From: Pelagibacterales bacterium SAG-MED37
GTDB lineage: Bacteria; Pseudomonadota; Alphaproteobacteria; Pelagibacterales; Pelagibacteraceae
Direction: 5' to 3'
Assembly: GCA_014653605.1 (NCBI GenBank)
Contig: JACWEG010000008.1
Location: 1 to 40,288 of the forward strand
Length of the DNA: 40,288 nt
Below, piece after piece: positions 10,229 to 17,992 of this stretch (the first letter of the stretch is position 1; every line of letters begins with the position of its first letter). The position numbers were made by a program, and so were the translations under genes. The notes below the pieces were generated by a model. That model ran no database searches. It had not been told where the DNA came from and saw only the letters and a program-made list of their open reading frames with translations.

Positions 10229-10825
10229 ATGGAAAAAGCTACCTTTGAGGATTTTTACGAAGTACCTAATCTAAATTTTGATATTTCAAGACTAAGGTCA
10301 GATTTAGATAAAATACTGAAAAATAAAAAATTCAACTCACCAGGAGTTACACATTTTGGTGCAATACCAATAAATCAAATTCCAAATGATGAAAATTCTA
10401 TTAAAGGAAATAATATAAGGGGTAAATACTGGACAATCGCTGATGATACTGGAAAAGAAGTTTCAAGGGATGTTGATATAGATGAGTCCAAATATACACA
10501 ATTAGTTCCAGAGTTTGAAAAAACTTATTTTAAGGAAGTATTCGAAATATTAAGTAAAAAATATAAATTAGGAAGAGTTAGACTTTTGTTAAAAGAACCA
10601 AGATCAACTTTAAGTTGGCATAAAGATCCTGAATGTAGGCTCCATGTACCAATTATAACTAATAAAGGTTGTTCGATGGTAATAGAAAATGTTGCAAAAC
10701 ATCTTCCAGCTGATGGAAAAGTTTGGATAACAAATAATACTAAATATCATAACTTTTTTAATGGTGGTGAACAGGCAAGAATACACTTAGTAGCATGTGT
10801 TCTAGAAAGTCCTTTCAAAAAATAA
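10229..10825 (+). CDS. Aspartyl/asparaginyl beta-hydroxylase-like 2-oxoglutarate oxygenase
   Basis: The 198-residue product resembles the cupin-fold Asp/Asn beta-hydroxylase family, Fe(II)/2-oxoglutarate enzymes. The C-terminal half carries STLSWHKDPECRLHVPI, with the HxD pair at His131-Asp133 and a second conserved His139, followed by the distal metal His in NTKYHNFFNGG (His174) and the Arg in QARIHLV that usually binds 2-oxoglutarate. No signal peptide is seen, so it is cytoplasmic. It starts 20 bases after katG and its stop abuts the next ATG, so the three genes form an operon. The substrate is unknown; the iron dependence fits the Irr-linked location. Confidence 0.75.
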   Translation: MEKATFEDFYEVPNLNFDISRLRSDLDKILKNKKFNSPGVTHFGAIPINQIPNDENSIKGNNIRGKYWTIADDTGKEVSRDVDIDESKYTQLVPEFEKTYFKEVFEILSKKYKLGRVRLLLKEPRSTLSWHKDPECRLHVPIITNKGCSMVIENVAKHLPADGKVWITNNTKYHNFFNGGEQARIHLVACVLESPFKK

Positions 10826-11062
10826 ATGGAAATAACTAGCGGCATATTTAAAGCAGCTGGAAATATTTACAGCAATAACAAAGGTTCAATCCATAGAACA
10901 ATTATTTATACAATTGGACATTTTGCTATCGCAATTACCGTCTTGATGTTGGTTGCAGATGTGTCTTTTTCTATAGCGTTGACAGATGCAATTGTTGAAC
11001 CAATCGCTAATTCAGTCTGGTACTTTATCTTAGATAAGTGGTGGGCAAGTCAATCAAAGTAA
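10826..11062 (+). CDS. DUF2061 family small membrane protein
   Basis: The 78-residue product has an N-terminal soluble part, then the family pattern: a conserved RTIIYTIGHFAIAI helix, a second hydrophobic stretch and the end motif ANSVWYFILDKWW. These are hallmarks of DUF2061, whose function is not known. Two membrane segments are likely (about residues 25-45 and 47-70). Its ATG follows the oxygenase stop without a gap. The link to katG and the oxygenase is positional only. Confidence 0.8.
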   Translation: MEITSGIFKAAGNIYSNNKGSIHRTIIYTIGHFAIAITVLMLVADVSFSIALTDAIVEPIANSVWYFILDKWWASQSK

Positions 11063-11101
11063 TTAAACTTTTATTTTTTTTTGTTAAATAAAATTTGAGA
11101 T

Positions 11102-11147
11102 TAATAATTATTCTCAAAAAAAAAAACGCTAATGATAATTATTCTCA
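11102..11147 (+). promoter_or_regulatory. Tandem Fur-like boxes upstream of the Cys-rich gene
   Basis: Two 15-mers, TAATAATTATTCTCA (11102-11116) and TGATAATTATTCTCA (11133-11147), differ at one base and start 31 bp apart, about three helical turns. Each resembles the 7-1-7 Fur inverted repeat (TGATAAT, one base, ATTATCA). The first also sits in a longer imperfect palindrome spanning 11094-11118 (TTTGAGA...TCTCAAA). They lie in a 130-base gap and precede only the plus-strand Cys-rich gene. They may bind a Fur-superfamily regulator; which one is unknown. Confidence 0.55.
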
Positions 11148-11192
11148 CATATTTTTCTTGAATGAACTTTTTATCATATTTAATCTATAAAT

Positions 11193-11372
11193 ATGCAAAT
11201 TGAAAATTTTAATTGTAAAAAATGCGGTCTTACAATTTCTTCAACTTGTTCTAAATGCAGTAAAGTTGTTGATGTTGAGGTTCTTGATGATGGTTGTATT
11301 GTACAAAAAACTAAATGTGGTGATTGTGCAAACACTCCAGTAATCAAAGATGTTTGTTCGCAGCAAAAATAA
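11193..11372 (+). CDS. Predicted 59-residue cysteine-rich metal-binding protein
   Basis: This small frame encodes 59 residues with eight cysteines, at positions 8, 11, 19, 22, 35, 42, 45 and 55. Three pairs are CxxC (CKKC, CSKC, CGDC), the pattern of a zinc ribbon or iron-binding knuckle. There is no signal peptide. The gene lies downstream of two Fur-like boxes. A TTGAAT-16-TAATCT promoter would start RNA at about the A of the ATG, so the mRNA may be leaderless. I cannot name a family; a small metal-storage or rubredoxin-like role is inference. It ends 22 bases before the convergent SH3 gene. Confidence 0.7.
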   Translation: MQIENFNCKKCGLTISSTCSKCSKVVDVEVLDDGCIVQKTKCGDCANTPVIKDVCSQQK

Positions 11373-11394
11373 TAAATAAATATTTTGAAAAAAA

Positions 11395-11853
11395 TTATTT
11401 AACCTTACCCCAAAGGTTTTTATTATTAATCCAACCTTTTAAATTTGCTGTCTGAACTTTACACCAGTTACCATCACATTTTTTAACAACTAAAACTCTA
11501 CCCTGTTTTATATTTGCTAATGGTCTAGAAAAATTAGATGGTTTTTTAAATAAAATTTTATCCTTTAGTAGTACAACAGAATTTATTGGTTTTAATTGTG
11601 ACCAGTGTATCCAACCACTATTATTTTTGGAGTCTATAATTCTTCTCCAATTTTCTTTTTTATCTATCTGTTTAATTGGTAAATTTATTTTTTTATAAAT
11701 GAATTTAATTGGTGATTCAAGGCTAGGACCATACCTAACATTTACTTTATTCTTCTTGAGTGATAAAAAAATTTCCTCAGAATTAACGAATGAAAAAGAG
11801 GACAATAAAAAAAAAGTTACCAGAATTTTAATAAAAAATATTTTTTTAAACAT
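11395..11853 (-). CDS. Secreted SH3-domain protein
   Basis: The 152-residue product begins with a signal peptide (Lys-rich start, hydrophobic core about residues 8-22, likely cleavage before SEE). Two bacterial SH3-like units follow: about residues 30-92 (VNVRYGPSLESPI...GWIHWSQL) and 95-150 (RPLANIKQGRVLVVKK...GWINNKNLWG). Such proteins often bind cell-wall peptides in the periplasm. It is the last gene of the minus-strand ubiE-ubiB-coaBC-dut-thiF run and overlaps the ThiF-like gene by 8 bases. The exact ligand is unknown. Confidence 0.85.
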   Translation of the reverse strand: MFKKIFFIKILVTFFLLSSFSFVNSEEIFLSLKKNKVNVRYGPSLESPIKFIYKKINLPIKQIDKKENWRRIIDSKNNSGWIHWSQLKPINSVVLLKDKILFKKPSNFSRPLANIKQGRVLVVKKCDGNWCKVQTANLKGWINNKNLWGKVK

Positions 11854-12592
11854 TCTTTAATTTGTTTAATTTGACTTTTCTAAAGTTTAAATTTAGTAAA
11901 TCTATAATTAGGATATAGCCGTTTAAATTTTCACCAATATTCAAGATTTTTTTTAAAATTTCATTAGCTTGAATAGTACCAATGATACCTGCCACGGTTC
12001 CTAAAACTCCTTCATATTCACAATTCAATATATCATCTGATATTTTTTTTTCTTGAAAAAAACTTCTTATGCAAGGAGTTTTGATATCTTTAAAATCAAA
12101 AGTAAAAATATGTCCATTAAATTTACTTATAGCTCCAGTTACTAAAAATTTCTTAAATTTTTTACAAGTATCATTTATTAAAAATTTAGTTTCAAAATTA
12201 TCTGAGCCATCCACAACATAATTATATTCTTTTATAATTTTTGTAAGATTATTTTTATCAATTCTTATTTTATGACAAATAATATTTGTTTTTGAATTAA
12301 TTTTTTTTAATTTTTTTTTTGCAACTAAAACTTTGGATTTTTTTATATCACTTACGTTATAAAGACTTTGACGATGAATATTTGATAAATCAACATTGTC
12401 ATAATCAATAATTCCCAGGGTCCCAACCCCAGCTCTTGCTAAAAATTCTGCAACAGGGCATCCTAAGCCACCCATACCAATGATTAAGACTTTTGATTGG
12501 ATTATTTTTTTTTGACCAGAGGCGCCAATGTCTTTTAAGATTATTTGTCTTGAAAATCTCTCAATTTGATTTTTATCTAATTTTGAATTCAT
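11846..12592 (-). CDS. ThiF/MoeB/HesA family adenylyltransferase
   Basis: This E1-like enzyme would adenylate the C-terminus of a sulfur carrier such as ThiS or MoaD. The 248-residue product has the nucleotide-binding motif GMGGLG (39-44), then GVGTLGIIDYDNVDLSNIHRQ across about 56-75, and the VLGTVAGIIGTIQANEILK helix. The paired CxxC zinc motifs of E. coli MoeB/ThiF are not evident: the usual first one reads PCIRSFF. Its start overlaps the dut stop by 4 bases (ATGA). No ThiS or MoaD gene is in the window, so thiamine versus molybdopterin use cannot be decided. Confidence 0.88.
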   Translation of the reverse strand: MNSKLDKNQIERFSRQIILKDIGASGQKKIIQSKVLIIGMGGLGCPVAEFLARAGVGTLGIIDYDNVDLSNIHRQSLYNVSDIKKSKVLVAKKKLKKINSKTNIICHKIRIDKNNLTKIIKEYNYVVDGSDNFETKFLINDTCKKFKKFLVTGAISKFNGHIFTFDFKDIKTPCIRSFFQEKKISDDILNCEYEGVLGTVAGIIGTIQANEILKKILNIGENLNGYILIIDLLNLNFRKVKLNKLKNV

Positions 12593-13026
12593 TTACCTGT
12601 TGAACCAAATCCACCCTCTCCTCTTATTGTTTTAGGTAGATCTTTGACTTCTTCTAATTCCATTCTAATAACTGGAGATAATACCATCTGAGCTATACGA
12701 TCACCATTATTTATAACAAAATCAGTATCCCCATGATTATAGATGATAACTTTAATTTCTCCTCGATAATCACTGTCTATAGTTCCTGGTGTGTTTAAAA
12801 CAGTTATATTACTTTTTACTGCTAAACCTGATCTAGGTCTAATTTGAATTTCATAATTTTCATGAAATGCAACTGATAATCCAGTAGGAACTAATGAAGA
12901 TGTTTTTGGCTTAACGTTTATAGGTTTTTCAGTGAACGCCGTAAGGTCCATACCAGATGCTCCACTAGTTTTATATTCTGGTAATTGAACTGTAGGATCT
13001 AACTTCTTTATTAATACTTTAACCAT
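12589..13026 (-). CDS. dut: dUTP diphosphatase
   Basis: The trimeric dUTPase hydrolyses dUTP to dUMP, limiting uracil in DNA and feeding thymidylate synthesis. All five motifs are present in 145 residues: SGASGMDLTAF, RPRSGLA, the GTIDSDYRGE block with the catalytic Asp and the uracil-selecting hairpin, GDRIAQMVL, and the C-terminal RGEGGFGSTGK lid. Its start shares a base with the coaBC stop (TAATG). A coaBC-dut pair is common in proteobacteria. Confidence 0.97.
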   Translation of the reverse strand: MVKVLIKKLDPTVQLPEYKTSGASGMDLTAFTEKPINVKPKTSSLVPTGLSVAFHENYEIQIRPRSGLAVKSNITVLNTPGTIDSDYRGEIKVIIYNHGDTDFVINNGDRIAQMVLSPVIRMELEEVKDLPKTIRGEGGFGSTGK

Positions 13027-14231
13027 TAGTTAATTTGATTAACAATTCTATCTACAATTTCTTCTGATATTTCTGATTTTTTTTTTAATGAAAGTTTCTC
13101 TTTTTTATTTGGGGTATTTTTATAATGTATAGTTACTTCATTATAATCAGACTCAAAACCAATATTTTTCTTAGATACATCATTTGCTACCATCCAGTCA
13201 CAATTTTTATTTTTTAATTTTGATATTGCATTTTTATCCAAATTACTAGTCTCTGCTGCAAAACCTATAACTAGTTTAGGTCTCATAGAATTATGATTAG
13301 AAACATAATTTAATATATCTATATTCTGTTCTAAGTTTATATTTAAATTTTCTTGCTTTTTTATTTTGTTTTGACTCTTTTTACTTATTTTATAATCAGC
13401 TACTGCAGCAGAAAATACTGCTATATCTGTTGGTAAATTTTTTTGAGTGGCTTTAAACATTTCCTCGGCAGTCTCGACTTTAATTAATTTGATATCTGCA
13501 TCAATTTTTAAACTAGTAGGACCTGATATCAAAGTTGTATTAAATCCTCTTCTAGATAAAGATTTTGCTATTTCATAACCTTGTTTTCCACTTGATTTAT
13601 TTGTTATAAATCTAACTGGATCAATATACTCGTTAGTTGGACCTGCTGTAACCAAAGCTTTAATTTTTTTATTTTTAAATTGAGAAGATAAAAAACTATT
13701 AATTTCATTAAAGATATCATATGGATCAGACATTTTCCCTTCCCCATATTCTCCACATGCCATATCACCTGTCACAGGACCTATAAATTTATATCCAAAA
13801 CTTTTTAGGATTTTTAAATTGTCTTTAGTTGAAGGATGTTCCCACATTCTTACATTCATTGCTGGAGCTAAAAATACTTGTTTGTTAGATGCTAAAATTA
13901 CAGTTGAAGCTAAATCTTCAGAAGAACCTTTACTTAGTTTTGAAAGTGTATTCGCAGTTGCTGGAGCAACAACTATTACATCAGCCCATCTTGATAAAGC
14001 AATATGGTCCATTTCTGTTTCATTTTCCACATTAAATAGATCATCGTAAACCTTACCTTGTGATAAAGATGCTATTGATAAAGGTGTTACGAACTCTTTT
14101 GCACTTTTAGTTAAGATAGTTTTTATTTCAGCATTATTTTTTTTAAACAATCTAATCGTTTCAAGGCTTTTATAAGCAGAAACGCCACCACAAATTACAA
14201 ATAGAATTTTTTTTGTTGTTAAATCTTTCAT
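13026..14231 (-). CDS. coaBC: Bifunctional phosphopantothenoylcysteine decarboxylase/synthase
   Basis: CoaBC joins cysteine to 4'-phosphopantothenate and then decarboxylates the product on the way to coenzyme A. The 401-residue product has the N-terminal flavoprotein CoaC domain (CGGVSAYKSLE, then the PAMNVRMWEHPS active-site motif and the GDMACGEYGEGKM flap with the catalytic Cys) and the C-terminal CoaB domain (TAGPTNEYIDPVRFITNKSS, AAVADYK, and KNCDWMVANDV). It lies 8 bases after ubiB and overlaps dut by one base. Confidence 0.97.
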   Translation of the reverse strand: MKDLTTKKILFVICGGVSAYKSLETIRLFKKNNAEIKTILTKSAKEFVTPLSIASLSQGKVYDDLFNVENETEMDHIALSRWADVIVVAPATANTLSKLSKGSSEDLASTVILASNKQVFLAPAMNVRMWEHPSTKDNLKILKSFGYKFIGPVTGDMACGEYGEGKMSDPYDIFNEINSFLSSQFKNKKIKALVTAGPTNEYIDPVRFITNKSSGKQGYEIAKSLSRRGFNTTLISGPTSLKIDADIKLIKVETAEEMFKATQKNLPTDIAVFSAAVADYKISKKSQNKIKKQENLNINLEQNIDILNYVSNHNSMRPKLVIGFAAETSNLDKNAISKLKNKNCDWMVANDVSKKNIGFESDYNEVTIHYKNTPNKKEKLSLKKKSEISEEIVDRIVNQIN

Positions 14232-14239
14232 CGGCTGAA

Positions 14240-15808
14240 TTAAAATACCAATAGACCTACAATTACAAGAGCTAATAATCCAATAATAGATTGATTTCTA
14301 AAAGCAATCATTTCAGATTTTTTAGTATTTAAAGCTGTGTAAGAATTTGAGTTTTGAGGTATTTGTCCGCTTGCTAAATAAGTAAGAGCTTGATTTGCTT
14401 TATCCATTATTTCAGGAAACTCTGGTAATCTTTTAATTACTTCTGATGTATTTTGAAGTGTTTCATTTATAGTTGTCATTGGATCTTTTGTTTCTTTAAG
14501 CCAACTTTCAAGCACAGGTTTTGAAGTTGTCCAAATATTAGTGTTAGGGTTAAGTTTTCTTGCTACACCTTCGACTACAACCATTGTTTTTTGTAACATC
14601 AAAAGTTGAGGTTGAGTTTGCATATTAAATTTTTCAGTAACATCAAATAGTTGTTTTAATAATTTTCCACCAGAAATATCTTTTACTGCTTGACCAAAAA
14701 TTGGTTCACCGATTGATCTTAATGCTTGGGCTAAATCATCAATTGGAACCCCTTTTGGAACTAGTCCTGCAACTAAATGTACTTCAGCAACTTTACGATA
14801 ATCTCTTTGAATAAATCCAAATAATATTTCAGCCAAAAATCTTTTACTCATTTTATCTAATCTACCCATAATTCCAAAATCTATTGGAACAATATGACCG
14901 TTATTATCTATAAATATATTTCCTTGATGCATATCAGCGTGAAAAAAACCATCTCTCACAGCGTGTCTTAAAAAATTTTGTATAATATCCTCGGCAATCT
15001 TTTCTGTATTTAAATCTCTTTTTTTGAGTTCTTCAGTTTCTCTTATAGAAATGCCTTCTACCCAATCAAGCGTCATTACATTTTCACTTGTAAAATTCCA
15101 ATAAATTTTAGGCACTCTAAACCCAACATCATTTTTAGTATTTTCTAAATATTCATTAGCAGCAGCAGCTTCAAATCTAAGATCCATTTCAAGGTTTGTT
15201 ATTTCCTTCAATAAGAAAACGACTTCAACTAATTTAAGTCTTTTAGTTTTTTTAATTAGTGACTCAACTATGAAAGCAAACAACATCATTGCATCTATTT
15301 CTTCATTAAACATTTTTTTAATGTTTGGTCTTAAAATCTTAATTGCAACATCCTTTATTGTGCCATCATCATTGATTTTAGCTTTATGTACCTGAGCTAT
15401 AGAAGCCGCCGCCACTGGTTCGCTTAAATCAATTATAGAATTATATGTATCAGTACCTAAGTCATTTTTTATTATTTCTTTAGCTTGAATTAATGAAAAT
15501 GGTGGCAATTTATCTTGAAGGTTTTCTAGTTTTTTTGAAAGTTCTTCTCCAATAATGTCTGGTCTTGTTGCTAGAAATTGACCTAGTTTTATAAAAGTTG
15601 TTCCCATTGACTCCAATGAACTAGATAAACGTTCACCTTCATCTTGATTAATATTTGTTTCTTTTTTAGTGAAAAATGAAAAAGATAAAACTTTAAACAA
15701 AAGCCTTACAGCTAATGGAGGTTCTTGAAATTTTGAAATTATACTTAATATATCAGATCTAGCCACCTTTCTTCCAAGTTGAAATAAAGTAATTATTTTT
15801 TTTAACAT
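14240..15808 (-). CDS. ubiB: Ubiquinone biosynthesis ATPase/kinase-like protein UbiB
   Basis: UbiB (ADCK/COQ8 family) is a membrane-anchored atypical kinase needed for ubiquinone synthesis. The product carries the family's Ala-rich loop (AAASIAQVHKAKI), the invariant Lys in DVAIKILRP, the catalytic HADMHQGNIF and the DFG (IDFG). The C-terminal 20 residues are a membrane helix (IIGLLALVIVGLLVF). An ATG at 15820 would add four residues (MENL) and overlap ubiE by 13 bases. I prefer the ATG at 15808, which shares one base with the ubiE stop (TAATG) and begins MLKKIITLFQLGRK, like other UbiB starts. Confidence 0.95.
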   Translation of the reverse strand: MLKKIITLFQLGRKVARSDILSIISKFQEPPLAVRLLFKVLSFSFFTKKETNINQDEGERLSSSLESMGTTFIKLGQFLATRPDIIGEELSKKLENLQDKLPPFSLIQAKEIIKNDLGTDTYNSIIDLSEPVAAASIAQVHKAKINDDGTIKDVAIKILRPNIKKMFNEEIDAMMLFAFIVESLIKKTKRLKLVEVVFLLKEITNLEMDLRFEAAAANEYLENTKNDVGFRVPKIYWNFTSENVMTLDWVEGISIRETEELKKRDLNTEKIAEDIIQNFLRHAVRDGFFHADMHQGNIFIDNNGHIVPIDFGIMGRLDKMSKRFLAEILFGFIQRDYRKVAEVHLVAGLVPKGVPIDDLAQALRSIGEPIFGQAVKDISGGKLLKQLFDVTEKFNMQTQPQLLMLQKTMVVVEGVARKLNPNTNIWTTSKPVLESWLKETKDPMTTINETLQNTSEVIKRLPEFPEIMDKANQALTYLASGQIPQNSNSYTALNTKKSEMIAFRNQSIIGLLALVIVGLLVF

Positions 15809-16512
15809 TAAATTTTCCATCCACTATGTATAGAAACTATTCCACCAGATAGGTTTCTGTAAGTACAATTTTGAAAACCATTTTTTTTCATTAAATCAAT
15901 CAATTCATCTTGGTTAACAAAGTTTTCAATACTTTTCACAAGATATTCGTAAGGTTCTTTTTCACCAACAATAAATTTTCCGATTGAAGGAATAACTTTT
16001 GAATATTTTTTATATATAAAGTCTAATCCAGAATTTTCTATTTTTGAAAACTCTAGACATAAATATCGGCCACCAGGTTTTAATACCCTATATGCTTCAC
16101 TTAAAGATTTATTTAGATCTTTCGTATTTCTTAATCCAAAACTAATAGTATAAAAATCAAATGAATTTGTAGTCATAGGAAGTTTTTCTGCTGAAGCCAC
16201 AACCCAGTTTAAGTTATTAAATTTTTTTAGTTTTTCCTTACCTTTTTTGATCATACCGATATTTGGGTCAACGCATGTTACACATGACTTTTTATTTACA
16301 TAATTAAGAAAGAGTTTAGCTATATCTCCAGTTCCACACGCCACATCAATTAGTTTCTGATTTGATGTTGGATTCATCATATTTAATAGATCTTTTTTCC
16401 ACAATCTATGGACTCCTAATGACATAAAATCATTCATTAGGTCGTATTGATCATAAACTTGATCAAAAACATTTTGCACTAATCCTTTTTTATTTTGTAG
16501 ATATTGTTGCAT
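15808..16512 (-). CDS. ubiE: Ubiquinone/menaquinone C-methyltransferase
   Basis: UbiE is the SAM-dependent C-methyltransferase of ubiquinone synthesis. The 234-residue product has SAM motif I (LIDVACGTGDIAKLFL), the family signature FGLRNTKDLNKSLSEAYRVLKPGG and the C-terminal GGIVSIHSGWK. It is the first gene of the minus-strand run with ubiB, coaBC and dut, and is divergent from mutM across only 31 bases, so both promoters must be packed there or overlap coding sequence. Confidence 0.97.
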   Translation of the reverse strand: MQQYLQNKKGLVQNVFDQVYDQYDLMNDFMSLGVHRLWKKDLLNMMNPTSNQKLIDVACGTGDIAKLFLNYVNKKSCVTCVDPNIGMIKKGKEKLKKFNNLNWVVASAEKLPMTTNSFDFYTISFGLRNTKDLNKSLSEAYRVLKPGGRYLCLEFSKIENSGLDFIYKKYSKVIPSIGKFIVGEKEPYEYLVKSIENFVNQDELIDLMKKNGFQNCTYRNLSGGIVSIHSGWKI

Positions 16513-16543
16513 AATAATTAATATATATTGAATATAGTATCAA

Positions 16544-17407
16544 ATGCCAGAATTACCAGAAGTAGAAATTGTAAGACAATCGCTAGATAAAAACATTAAA
16601 TATAAAAAGGTTAAAAATGTAATTATAAGAAATAGAAACTTAAGATTTAAAATTCCTTTAAAATTTGAAAATTTTTTAAGAGGCCAGGAAATAACTAAAG
16701 TAGATAGATTTTCAAAGTATTTAATTCTATCTTTATCAAACAATAGTTTCTGTCTATTACATCTTGGTATGTCAGGAACAATACATTTGGTATTCAACAA
16801 CAAAAAAAGCTTTTTAACAAATACTAGTTTCTATAATTCTCCAAACTTACCAAAAAAGCATAACCATATAGAAATAATTTTTTCAGATTTAAAGATTATT
16901 TATAATGATCCAAGAAGATTTGGTTTTTTACAAATTATAAAAGATTCAAATTTATTAAAAAAGAGATTTGAACATCTTGGCCCAGAACCATTTTCCTCTA
17001 ATTTTGATTTAAGTTATATACTTTCGTTTTTTAAGGGTAAAAAAAAAAATATTAAAAATTTTTTGTTAGATCAAAATTTTGTATCTGGCATTGGTAATAT
17101 TTATGCAAGTGAAATTTTATTTTTGAGTAAAATCATTCCTACCAAAAAAGGACGTTTATTAAAAAAAGAAGATTGTAAAAAAATTATTATTAATTGTAAA
17201 AAAGTTCTATCTAATGCGATTAAAAAAGGAGGCTCAAGTATAAAGGATTTTAAGAATACAGAGGGCGAAATGGGCAGTTTTCAAAAAAATTTTAATGTTT
17301 ATGAAAGAGAGGGACTCAATTGCAAACGATCTAAATGTAAAGGCATTATTAGAAAAAAAACTATTTCAAACAGATCAACTTTTTTTTGTAATTTTTGTCA
17401 AAAATAA
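16544..17407 (+). CDS. mutM: Formamidopyrimidine-DNA glycosylase
   Basis: MutM/Fpg removes 8-oxoguanine and formamidopyrimidines from DNA and nicks the abasic site. The 287-residue product starts MPELPEVE, with the catalytic Pro and Glu right after the initiator Met. It has the LLHLGMSGTI strand, the DPRRFGFL segment, the helix-two-turn-helix GIGNIYASEILF and a C-terminal zinc finger (C-x4-C, then C-x2-C at the last residues). It lies in the conserved alphaproteobacterial order ubiE/mutM/rpsT/dnaA. Confidence 0.97.
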   Translation: MPELPEVEIVRQSLDKNIKYKKVKNVIIRNRNLRFKIPLKFENFLRGQEITKVDRFSKYLILSLSNNSFCLLHLGMSGTIHLVFNNKKSFLTNTSFYNSPNLPKKHNHIEIIFSDLKIIYNDPRRFGFLQIIKDSNLLKKRFEHLGPEPFSSNFDLSYILSFFKGKKKNIKNFLLDQNFVSGIGNIYASEILFLSKIIPTKKGRLLKKEDCKKIIINCKKVLSNAIKKGGSSIKDFKNTEGEMGSFQKNFNVYEREGLNCKRSKCKGIIRKKTISNRSTFFCNFCQK

Positions 17408-17419
17408 TCAATTATTTAA

Positions 17420-17448
17420 TTGACCAATATTAATTCTCAAGTTATACC
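17420..17448 (+). promoter_or_regulatory. rpsT promoter giving a near-leaderless mRNA
   Basis: TTGACC (17420-17425) and TATACC (17443-17448) are separated by exactly 17 bases, a good sigma-70-type match. The ATG of rpsT is at 17458, so transcription starting 6-8 bases after the -10 would leave a leader of about 2-4 bases. No Shine-Dalgarno-like purine run precedes the start. The core TTATACCCCT (17442-17451) recurs at 17961-17970 before dnaA. Confidence 0.6.
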
Positions 17449-17457
17449 CCTGCGCAT

Positions 17458-17718
17458 ATGGCTAATACCAAATCTGCAATCAAAAGAATTAGAAGAATTT
17501 CTAAACAAACTTCTGTAAATAAAGCAAGAAAAAGTAGATACAAAAATGCTTTAAAGAAAATGAACCTATTAATAGATAAAAAAAATAAATCTGAAGCAGC
17601 AAAATTCTTACCTAAGTTGAATTCAGAGTTAATGAAAGTTGCAAAATCTGGCATAATCAAAAAACAGAACGCATCAAGAAATGTCTCGAGAATCTCTAAA
17701 AAGATATCTTTACTTTAA
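17458..17718 (+). CDS. rpsT: 30S ribosomal protein S20
   Basis: S20 binds the 5' and 3' minor domains of 16S rRNA. The 86-residue helical, very basic product begins MANTKSAIKRIRRISKQTSVNKARKS in line with the family start (split here only to mark the ANxxSAxKR motif) and ends with KNxASRxxSRISKKI. Length is normal. It likely has its own promoter (17420-17448) and a very short leader. An inverted repeat, AAGTTGA/TCAACTT, at 17731-17745 just after the stop may form its 3' end. Confidence 0.96.
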   Translation: MANTKSAIKRIRRISKQTSVNKARKSRYKNALKKMNLLIDKKNKSEAAKFLPKLNSELMKVAKSGIIKKQNASRNVSRISKKISLL

Positions 17719-17730
17719 ATTATAAACTTT

Positions 17731-17745
17731 AAGTTGATTCAACTT
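17731..17745 (+). repeat. Short inverted repeat after rpsT
   Basis: AAGTTGA (17731-17737), one base, TCAACTT (17739-17745) form a perfect 7-bp inverted repeat 13 bases after the rpsT stop. As RNA the usable stem is about 5 bp because the centre must loop. No T-run follows, so it is a poor intrinsic terminator; it could protect the 3' end or be a protein site. It contains a GATTC (GANTC) at 17736-17740. Confidence 0.35.
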
Positions 17746-17849
17746 CAAGCATACACTTCATATATACTTTGGTAAATTGGTTAAACAATATTTAGATTTA
17801 GTAAATATTTAAATATATTAGATTCAATTATAAATTTTATTTCTTAAAA

Positions 17850-17878
17850 TTGACAATAAATTTTCTGTCAAGTAATTT
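17850..17878 (+). promoter_or_regulatory. Candidate dnaA promoter in the 274-base rpsT-dnaA gap
   Basis: TTGACA (17850-17855), 17 bases, TAATTT (17873-17878) is a reasonable sigma-70-type promoter about 110 bases before dnaA. The -35 is half of an inverted repeat TTGACA...TGTCAA (17850-17871), which could be an operator. A second possible -10 (TATACC, 17962-17967) lies nearer the gene, and the dnaA ribosome site GGAG is at 17975-17978. The gap holds three GANTC sites (17736, 17821, 17976) and no clear DnaA box. No gene is seen in it. Confidence 0.45.
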
Positions 17879-17992
17879 TATATTCTTAATAAATAAAATT
17901 GCACAATCCTAGATTTTATTTTTTTTATTTTTTTTTAAAAAATTTGTTGCAATAATCTCATTATACCCCTAACTGGAGTCTCCCCAATAAAT

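Noticed and set aside
17719..17992. Replication origin upstream of dnaA
   Set aside because: No cluster of TTATNCACA boxes is visible; alphaproteobacterial origins are often not at dnaA. Only TTGCACA-like partial matches occur.
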